Positions 56,331 through 64,000 of a DNA stretch of 64,000 nt are shown here, piece after piece. A program made the translations under genes and the position numbers. Source of the stretch: Ramazzottius varieornatus. Taxonomy: Eukaryota > Tardigrada > Eutardigrada > Parachela > Ramazzottiidae. The stretch covers positions 464,485-528,484 of the forward strand of contig BDGG01000001.1 of assembly GCA_001949185.1 (NCBI GenBank), in the 5' to 3' direction. How positions within the stretch are numbered: the stretch's first letter is position 1; each line of letters starts with the position of its first letter. A model generated the notes under the pieces. It was not told the origin of the DNA, ran no database searches, and saw only the letters and a program-made list of their open reading frames with translations.

Positions 56331-56496
56331 ACCACCTGTCGGCATAAAAGGCAATGACTGTAGGTACTGGAGAATACTGCCTTGACAAGTGAGTCGATTC
56401 TTCGTAATTAGCTTGATCATCGGACAAGCGAATTTGAGTCTGAATGTTTAGGCAAAGGCCTAACTTTTCTATCACACGAAAATCGAATGACTCTTT

Positions 56497-58322
56497 TCAC
56501 GGTATAACCTGTAAACGAGTCCAGGCTTTCTCAATGTAAGGAACAGCCTCGCCGACTTCTCCCCGTTCCAAGTGAAAGACGATCAGACGAGCTAAACCAT
56601 CGAAGGTATTCTGGTCATACTTATCCATCAGATTCCTGCAACGAAAATAATGTCACAGCATGCGTTAGAAAGTGAAATCTCGTAACTTACTCAACGGTAG
56701 GTATAACGACTTTATACGCTTCGACACATCTGTCCATCCTGCCCAATCTTTCGTAGATATGGGGCAGCTCACGGTAAAGGACCGCAAGGGCCATGCTGGT
56801 TGGAGCGACCATCGGCGTGATTCGTTAACGAAGCTTTTGACGTCATCAAGCTTGATAATGAGCTGTTCTTCGGAGAGCCCGCTTAGAGGACAAGCCCTGA
56901 CGGTCAGCTTCACCGTCTTATTGCCTATCAGGTCGCAGATGGGTGGATTCTTCAGCTTGACGTTACACGGGCTACAGCGGAGCTCGTAATAGCTGAGACT
57001 CGTTTCGTGTCCTTTGCGGAAGCAGTCGTAACCACACAGGGAATACTTCATGGCTCGTCCGCAGCGAGTGCAGAGTATTTCAGAAGCCGTCAGAAACTAT
57101 AAGTAATAGATTCCGTAAAGAATTTCAAAGACAGGATTTTACAAAGACTTAGGCTTCCCAACTTACTGTTCTTGTATTTGCACAGTAGTAACAGTCGATG
57201 TTGAAGGTACGTTGCGTCTTCAGCACGATCGGATTCGCCAACAGGTTTTGTGCATTTGCGGAAAAAAACCAAAAAAGCAAAACCCTCGAAGGCTCGAATG
57301 TTTTACTTGGCCAAGTATTAGGAATAAACTAAACGATTTCAGCCATCGGCAGATCGGTAGAAAAAAACGTACGAGATCGTCGTTTCAAGTGGCGCATTTT
57401 TTCGTGGTTGTTGACCGGAAGAGTGCGCCACTTACTGTCACGATTTTGTATGTTTTTTTCTCAAGCCCTTCAGTTACTCTGCTAACCATTTCGCCGGCCC
57501 CGATGTCTTTGACAGTCTTGATCCGAAGCGACAGACCGTTGACGGGATCTGTGACAGGGACAAACACAGCGTTTCTGTCGCACATGGGCTGGGTCGTTTT
57601 GTTCAGGAAATTAGCGTGGGCGATCGGAACGTTGACAGGTGCATCACTCAGACTAGCGTCCTCAGGATAGAAGCACACGGTCATTCTGGCCACATCGGCG
57701 AGAGCATCTATGAAGGGACCGAACTGCCGAAGGTTGGTGGCCATGGCGTCCGACATGGCTTCCGGGATGGAACAGGGTAACCCACAACTGTTTCCTCACT
57801 CTCGTTTCATTCCTTTCTGCGAAGAATACCGTACTCAAGTGACCAAATGTGCATCACCAATTGTCAGAAAATAATTCATACGTTTGCGTGAAGGCAACTT
57901 CTGGTGAAGAGACGAGCGAAGTCGGTCGGTTGATCCGGGCAAACTTTCTGAAGGATCGCCAAGAGGGGACATTCGTCTTTGTGGATAGCTTTCCAGTCCT
58001 TTTCCTGAAAGAGACTAACGTTCCAGATTTCGAACTCTCCAGCGTTTCGAAACAATACTCTTCTACGGTAAGGGGAGGAATTCACCTGACACTCGGCAGA
58101 GCAGTATCTGACGACGCGGCAACTTGTACAGCGTTGTAAGGGGATAAAACTGCAGTGGATTTTCAGTCAAGAACTGCAGACGGTTGTGAGGTATTGGTCG
58201 AGAACGATGGCGACGGCGGCCTTGATGGTGCAGATCGTGGATCCTTCCGCGCGACGCTCCCTCATATATCCTTGCTCGTCGAACGATTTTCTCAGACTGG
58301 CATCTTCACCCGGACTCGTCAT
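56497..58322 (-). pseudogene. SMYD-like SET/MYND methyltransferase with frame lesions
   Basis: Blocks in order: complement(58086..58322) from ATG 58322, with STICTIKAAVAIVLDQYLTT and the MYND finger (LQRCTSCRVVRYCSAECQ); complement(57882..58004), EKDWKAIHKDECPL; complement(57436..57816), SET part with AMATNLRQFGPF and GLSLRIKTVKDIGAGEM; an exon ending at 57167 with TQRTFNIDCYYCANTR; complement(56691..57096), post-SET/TPR; complement(56497..56635), LMDKYDQNTFDGLARLIVFH. The first three junctions are canonical and phase 0. There is an in-frame TGA at 58167-58169, where the second cysteine of the first MYND CxxC should be, another at 57796-57798, and a one-base frame change near 56815. The acceptor of the exon ending at 57167 is unclear. 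The SET core NHSC is replaced by CDRNA. SMYDs methylate histones and other proteins; this copy is probably inactive. Confidence 0.6.
57384..57436. repeat. GTGGCGCA palindrome element abutting a splice donor
   Basis: TTCAAGTGGCGCATTTTTTC near 57385 and GTGCGCCACTTAC near 57424. The right half-site overlaps the donor of the SMYD-like SET exon (minus strand gtaagtggcgcac). Confidence 0.6.
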
Positions 58323-59931
58323 GCTGCTTCCAAGGGAGATAAGATGGGGCTAGTTTTCCGAGTACAGTATTGTTTGAATATGGGAAGGGCTCCGAAAGAC
58401 GAAATGGGTTCGAGAAAACCACAACAAGAGGGATCAGATCAGAGTTGAGTTGATTGATCTCGAAGCGGGCAAAAGCCTTGATTTGATCGTGTGCCGCGTA
58501 ACTGTAAGCTTGTATTAAGACGTCAGGTCAGGTAAGATTACAGGGCCCGGTAACCTTACTCTTGCACTAATGAGCTGGTGACTGCTGTACTTCGCCTTGC
58601 TGAAATGTGAAACACTGGAGCAAGTTGTTGATTGATTGCGTTATCTGAAAATGCGAATACAGTCCCGGACAGAACCATGGACTTGGTTTCAGCACCTCGC
58701 AGCGCGATTTCTGGACTTTACTTTTGGTTAAAACTGTCATGACGTCAATCCTGTCTAACCACTGACCAGATTGTTCCCAATTCTTGATCCTGTCTGTCTG
58801 GAAATAAATTCACAGAAATTTATTGCTTTTTCTTGATTTTGTTTGTTTTTCCTCATTCGCCTCTACTGGTTCTGCGGGTCTACACTCCATGTCAATGTGA
58901 AGGTACGTTCCTGTTGTTCGTTCCATTAGCAGAGTTCTCCGATGGCAAGAAGAGGAAAGTCCTAGAACCCAAGACTGTGGTGATCGGACTGAAGACGCTG
59001 CAGCTTCATGGCGAACTAATATTTTGAAAAGGCGCTTGCTCATGGACACTTGGTGTGCATGACGTTTGGGGGATGTCTAGAAAGGAAACCAGATCGACAA
59101 GAACAAAGAAGCTTCTGGAAACGAGAACTGGTTGACTGGTTTCCAGCTGTTATGCGACTTATGTCACTGTTGACTTTAGCGATAGCGATCAGCTGATTTC
59201 TCGCTGCCATCTTTGGACGTCCAGTCGCAAGACTCGTGCAGCCTCTAATCTTGTACTTCCGTCTTTCCCTAAAAAATTCCATGATCCACCTTCTTGAGTC
59301 CCGAATGGGAAGTCATAGATTTAGGATCTAAGAAGTGAAGGAAACAAAGGGGACTTACAGTATTTTTCGAATTTCTCAGACAAGTCCCCTGGGGTGGCTG
59401 TATGTTGAGTAAGGGGTTCGCCCGGGTTGACCATTGGTCATAGCAGGTTTGACCATTCACGATGTGAGCTGAAGGGTAGCTCCACCCACGGTGCTGCAGC
59501 ATCGCAGATCGGCCCCTTGGACTTGAGAATTTTCGCAACTTTGCGTGAAGTCTCCGAAAATATTTCCGATAGTTTTCTGCCTGTCCGTACGCAATTACTG
59601 GGAGGATTCTTGTCTTTATCATTTGGACCTTGTGGTATAGGTTTCGAAAGGTTTAAAGGTCTCTTCTCAATTGTTGTTAGGGAAGGAAGACGTGAAGTAA
59701 CGGTTCCTCTCGTTCCAGGTGTATGTAAGTCGACTGTCGATGACAGGTGTTGCTCAAGTCTGATGTTCACTCTTGGAGGATCTCTTGATGTCATCCTCAA
59801 GTCATCGTCTTAAGGTGTTCGCATCGTCTAGTGGGTAAGAAAGAAGACTTCTTGTCGTGGTGGTAGTGGTGTGTGCAAGTCAAGTGGCGAGAGTTGGTCA
59901 AGTTGTGTCCTTTGGTGTCTCATTCAAAGAA
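58323..59931. other. Intergenic between SMYD-like gene and TRIP12
   Basis: No gene I can support. Around 58920-59200 two + strand frames look protein-like (LAEFSDGKKRKVLEPKTVVI and RSFWKRELVDWFPAVMRLMS) but are broken by stops and have no splice structure. At 59430-59810 both strands are open with no recognisable product. Confidence 0.4.
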
Positions 59932-62900
59932 ATGCCTCCTTCGAAGCAAGCCAAGAAAAGTAGTGCTGATTCTAGTGCTGCCAGTGAACAACATGCCGAC
60001 ACCTTTCACCGTCGTCGTAGCCAGCGTCTAGCATCCAAGCCCTGTTCCACTTCACGCTCACCTTCCCCAGCCGACATCGTCCCGAAAGAAGCCAAGAAGA
60101 AGAAGAAGAAGAGCGAAGTCGTCAATCAAAATCAACCGAGCACTTCAACCGTCTTTTCGCCACGTCGTACTCGGTCCAAAGGCCCTCGTGTTCAGCCAGT
60201 TCCCTCCGTCAAGAAACTCGTTCTACCTAGTAAACGAGCCAAAGAAGATACTAATAGTTCTTCTGAAGCTTCAGACGAGATTCCAGTCGTGAAGTCCAAG
60301 AAGTTAGCGCGATCAACCGTCACCACGAAAAATCAACCATCAACGTCAAATCAATCTTCCAAGCCTAAAGGTAAAACTTCTTCCGTCCTCCCGCTTCACA
60401 CTCCTTGAAATGTTTATTTCTGTTACAGTGGATAGCCGCAAGACTCGTATGGGACAGAATCTAGTCAAGAGCAAGACAGTCCTTTCCGCGGAAGACAGCC
60501 AGGAAGACAACGATACACCGTCGCTGGAGTTTCCTGTTCCTTCCACCTCTGGTCCAGTCACCCGCCGTCAAGCCAAGGCCACCACAACCAAGCCTAAGGA
60601 CAGCGAAGAAGTGGAGAAAGGTAGGACCAATCCAGTGGCCAAGCCCGGTAAGGAAAAAGAGAAGGACAGTAGTGCCAAGGAGGAGAAGAGAGAACGTCCA
60701 AAGCAGTACGCTATCCGCACTGGTGGACCTCCGGGTGGCCACAAGAACGTCGCCAGAAAGTCCACAGCTTCTCGGCCGACAACCGAGACTTCAGTCAATA
60801 CCACAGCTCCAGCTTCATTGGCAGCCATGGCGCAGAATGGAGGAACGGGAGGCAGAACGGGCATGAGTACCGATCCATGTAAGTTCCCATTACCCATGTC
60901 ACTTCGCGCAATACGTCAGTTCGTAGAATCAGCTGTTCGCTGACATCTCCATCGTTTCATCCACCTGCGTACTCTGTCACTGTGCTGAACGCGCGTCCCG
61001 AATGTATGCAGGTGTGCCCAGTCAGTGTTTCATCAGTTCGGATCAAGTGACGCACTGGATCAAGTGGATCGTATCTTACATCCAGCTGTCCTAACATTTG
61101 CTAACACTCTATCTGGGCTTGAAAAGACGGATAGTGTGTTTTTTACGTGAGGAAATAGGAAAATGTCTGGATATTACGGCGGCCAGTGTTTGGCAGTATG
61201 GGTTGATCAATGATTTCTTTGTTGCTGTAGCATTGGCCACCAACATCTTCACGGCCTTGGGAGACATAGAAGCGTTGAGCGCAGCTGGAGAAGACTTCGA
61301 CATTAACCGTCTACAGTCGCTGCTGGAACAGCGAGGCATTTCCTCATCGCTGTTCAGCAGTCTTGGACCGCGATTTCAGGCTATGCTGGGAAGGATTGGT
61401 AGTCAAGGAGGAGGAAGTACACAATGCTGTAAGCCCAGAGTCTTGTTGTCGCGAAGCGGTTCGATGATGGTCGATTGTGTCTTTGCAGACAACAAGTCGA
61501 ACCAGCTGATAGCCAGCTTGAAGAACCCCGACAACAGCGTGCAACTCGCAGCAGCTGCTGAGATTTGCCAGATGCTGGTGATGGGTAACGAGGACACTCT
61601 CCATGGATTTCCGATCAAGCAGGCCGTCACTGCGTTGACTGCAGTGATTTCTGGGGAGAGCAACTATGAACTGGTGAGGATGACCACTGCTAAACACTTT
61701 TCTAGTCCGAGATTTCTGCTGCGGTAGTGTAAAATGTTTTTTGCCTTGTAGGTGACGCAGTGCATTCGGGCGCTTTCATCGATGATGGATTCACTCCCTC
61801 GATCGTCTGCTGTAGTCACCACCGCTATTCCAGACTTGCTGACGAAGCTGCAGTCCATCGAGTACATCGATGTGCTGGAACAGACCCTCGTCGCTCTGGA
61901 AATGCTGTCTCGACGTCATGCAAAGCAAATTCTTCGAGCCGTACGTCACAGTTTACCCTTTTTAAATATTCTCGAAAGCACTTCCTGAGTCCAAGTGTCT
62001 TTGAACCAATGGAAGCTCGGCAAACGCACTCAACAGATTACTATTTCAAGCAGCGCAGGCTTCCAGCCAATAACACGGAAAAAGTGCGCCACTTAGAAAA
62101 GCAGTCTTGTCGGGTTTGTTTACCGAGCTCCTGAATACAATGTTAAAGGCTTTTCGGAAAGGCTAAATGGCATGTGGCTCTCTTTGTAGAATGGTGTTCA
62201 ATCAGTGCTGAACTACATCGAATTCTTCACGGACCCAGCAGTCCAGCGTAACGCGCTGCAGATCACGGCCAGCTGTTGCAGCAACCTCAGCGTGGAAGAG
62301 TTCGAGTTTGTCCAGCCGGTCCTGCCACTTCTCAGTCAACGCATCAGCCTGGGAACCGACAAGAAGTGTGTAGAGTACACATGTGTCGCTTTCTCCCGAA
62401 TAGCCGAGTGCTTCCACAACGATGCGGACAAACTGAGGGAGATTGCCAGCCATGGACTGTTACCAAACATCCAACAGGTAAAAATAACCCAGTTTTCTCC
62501 AACTATTTCTGAACGATTTCAACCATTGAATGGATGCTCACAGTCGCGGACAAATCCAACAGAGTTGTTTTCCCAAGTGTCGCAAATTTCCAGAGATATT
62601 GGCTGGAAGTGTGCGCCGCATGGAAAAACGGTCTTGTGGAGCTTGCTTTTGGAATTTGGGCATTTTTTCAGCGTTTTTACTGGAAGCGTGCGCCACTTGA
62701 GGGAGCGATCTTGCCGAATGTGTTTTGTTTGGTTTCAACTTCCAATTTTCTTTTTTTCAGCTTCTGATGGGATATCCAGCGGCTATCTCCAGTCAGACCT
62801 TTATCATGGTCCTGCAGATGCTGACACACATTTGTGTGTCGTGTCCAGATTTGGCGGCTCACTTGCTGGACAGCAGTAAGTGAAGACATCACATTAATAT

Positions 62901-64000
62901 TTACTTTCAGTCTAGAAGTATCAGCGAAATTTGCCCTTTTTGTCATTCCAGATATTACAGATACGCTTTTCTACCTGCTTACGGGCTCGAGTTTGCATCA
63001 TAACGCGCGGGTGGAGCTGTCGAAGAGCGCAAAGTCACCACAGGAAGGCTACGAGCTGATACGACTTGTCGGGTAATGATTTCCGAAATATCCAAAAGTT
63101 GTCTGAAATTCTCTGGCGATCACGTAAAGGATTTTCTGAGTGACTTTGATTCTTTTTGTAGGGCGTTATTGCCGAGTCTACCAACCGATGGAATATTCGC
63201 TGTGGACGACCTGCTGAAGAAGGTTGGGGCTGGGGAACTGACGGCGAAATGGTTCTGGAAGGATGATGGTAACAACTGGGTGGCTTACACCAACGCGGAA
63301 GCTGGAATTATCGAGGTAAATACCGTTGTTTGCACTTTTAGTATTCCGTGTGTTGAATATTTTTCGTGCTGAAATTTGTAGTGAAAAATGAAGCTACCTT
63401 AAATTTCATATAATTACTTTTGGCAGTTAGCGGGAGAGCGATCGGGCTTTTTCTTGCTTTGCAGAATGCTTTCCGGACTGGGCAAGAGGACGTGATGATC
63501 GATACACCGCAAGCTCAGTACAGCATAGAGTTCAGCGGCATGCACCAGATCAATGAAGATACGGGAACGTCCAGGGAAGTCAAACGGGAAGACATCAAGC
63601 CGTCACAACGAACGTCTCGCGGCGCCGACGTTGTAATCCGTAAGTTTCATCTTTAAATATACAAATAGCAAAATTATTTCCCGGACTGATATTCGGAATC
63701 GATCTGGTCAATATGGTTACCTTTACCAAGTGGCGTACTTTGACAGTCATGTTGCCTGTACCGTGCGCTACTTGGAGAAAAACAATCTTGTCGTGCTTGT
63801 CGTTTTTTCCAGGTGGCGCTTGTTTCAAGTATTTCTGTTCGAAAGTGTGCGTCACTTGAAGAAACGATTGTACCGAGTGTTTTTCATTCCATGAAAGGAA
63901 CAAAACGCTGCTTTCCTTTGCAGAGTCGAAAGACCCGAATGTGGCGACGTTCATCTCGTCCATCTTCAGTGTGCTGTACGAGGTGTACTGCACGTCGGCC
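59932..64000 (+). CDS. TRIP12: TRIP12/Ufd4-type HECT ubiquitin ligase (5' part; HECT domain outside window)
   Basis: Exons are 59932..60370, 60429..60878, 61231..61428, 61489..61673, 61752..61940, 62190..62477, 62761..62875, 62952..63072, 63162..63315, 63465..63639 and 63924..>64000; 797 residues in the window, phases closing. TRIP12 builds ubiquitin chains on UFD, N-degron and chromatin substrates. The start is ATG 59932 ([11 protein letters not shown]). Residues 1-300 are basic, Ser-rich and disordered, as in the family. Then [20 protein letters not shown], armadillo-like repeats ([70 protein letters not shown]), [14 protein letters not shown] and a WWE domain ([20 protein letters not shown] to [16 protein letters not shown]). 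The C-terminal HECT part is off the edge. Introns 5, 6 and 10 each carry the GTGGCGCA repeat. Confidence 0.95.
62044..62118. repeat. GTGGCGCA palindrome element, TRIP12 intron 5
   Basis: TTTCAAGCAGCGCAGG at the left and GTGCGCCACTTAGAAAAGCA with GTCTTGTCGGG at the right, about 45 bp apart. Confidence 0.6.
62568..62725. repeat. GTGGCGCA palindrome element, TRIP12 intron 6
   Basis: CCCAAGTGTCGCAAAT, GTGCGCCGCATGGAAAAACG with GTCTTGTGG, and GTGCGCCACTTGAGGGAGCG with ATCTTGCCG. Confidence 0.6.
63727..63875. repeat. GTGGCGCA palindrome element, TRIP12 intron 10
   Basis: CCAAGTGGCGTACTTTG, GTGCGCTACTTGGAGAAAAA with CAATCTTGTCGTG, CCAGGTGGCGCTTG and GTGCGTCACTTGAAGAAACG: a two-unit copy. Confidence 0.6.

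Noticed and set aside
59055-59199. Short frame containing FWKRELVDWFPAVMRL
   Set aside because: Under 50 codons, preceded by broken frames and with no splice structure. It looks protein-like but cannot be supported.
59427-59813. Overlapping open frames of about 120 codons on both strands
   Set aside because: Neither strand shows a known domain or good start context; too ambiguous to call a gene.

Overview
This is a compact eukaryotic (animal) genome segment. Nearly every gene is split by short GT-AG introns, mostly 45-350 bp, and the encoded proteins are metazoan: metaxin-2, Ect2, IFT140, a peptidase-M2 ACE, a rhodopsin-like GPCR and TRIP12. A diverged 18S rRNA fragment and the gene style would fit an ecdysozoan such as a tardigrade, but the sequence alone does not settle the species. 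Exon coordinates were derived by hand from reading frame, splice-site consensus and phase. Where I give a join list, phases close across every junction unless stated otherwise.

Layout. 1-2533 (-): membrane protein with a long polar tail, running off the left edge. 2791-4164 (-): metaxin-2. 4353-4424 (+): tRNA-Arg(CCG). 4988-8853 (+): Ect2 (BRCT-DH-PH). 10187-11142 (-): ADF/cofilin. 11969-13584 (+): GPCR. 13867-14604 (+): DXD glycosyltransferase with a frame break. 14781-16462 (+): unknown, possibly ciliary. 18216-19769 (+): WDR92/DNAAF10. 20893-27991 (+): IFT140. 28172-31111 (+): LRRC23. 33161-35101 (-): FLVCR-type transporter. 35819-37740 (+): a second Ect2-like DH-PH protein without BRCT domains. 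37967-40680 (-): WBP11. 41461-42060 (+): decayed SMYD-like copy. 42829-49893 (+): two-domain ACE with a GPI-type tail. 49894-54869: gene-poor, repeat-rich. 54870-56330 (+): CASD1-like SGNH esterase. 56497-58322 (-): SMYD-like gene with frame lesions. 59932-64000 (+): TRIP12, running off the right edge.

Functional grouping. WDR92, IFT140 and LRRC23 are consecutive on the + strand (18.2-31.1 kb) and all serve cilia or flagella. The unknown gene just upstream has tubulin-binding-like aromatic motifs and may belong with them. The window also holds two paralogue pairs: Ect2 with the Ect2-like gene, and the two SMYD-like loci.

Repeats. The introns and the 50-55 kb desert hold several families of non-autonomous, terminal-inverted-repeat elements. 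These include two copies of a TA-flanked MITE, a third unrelated TA-flanked MITE, and a foldback element in an ACE intron. An intron-dwelling palindrome family has the core AAGTGGCGCA/GTGCGCCACTT. The most striking is a 387-bp element at 53916-54302 that is almost entirely a chain of GC-rich hairpins inside near-identical 45-bp inverted ends. I consider it the best candidate here for something undescribed.
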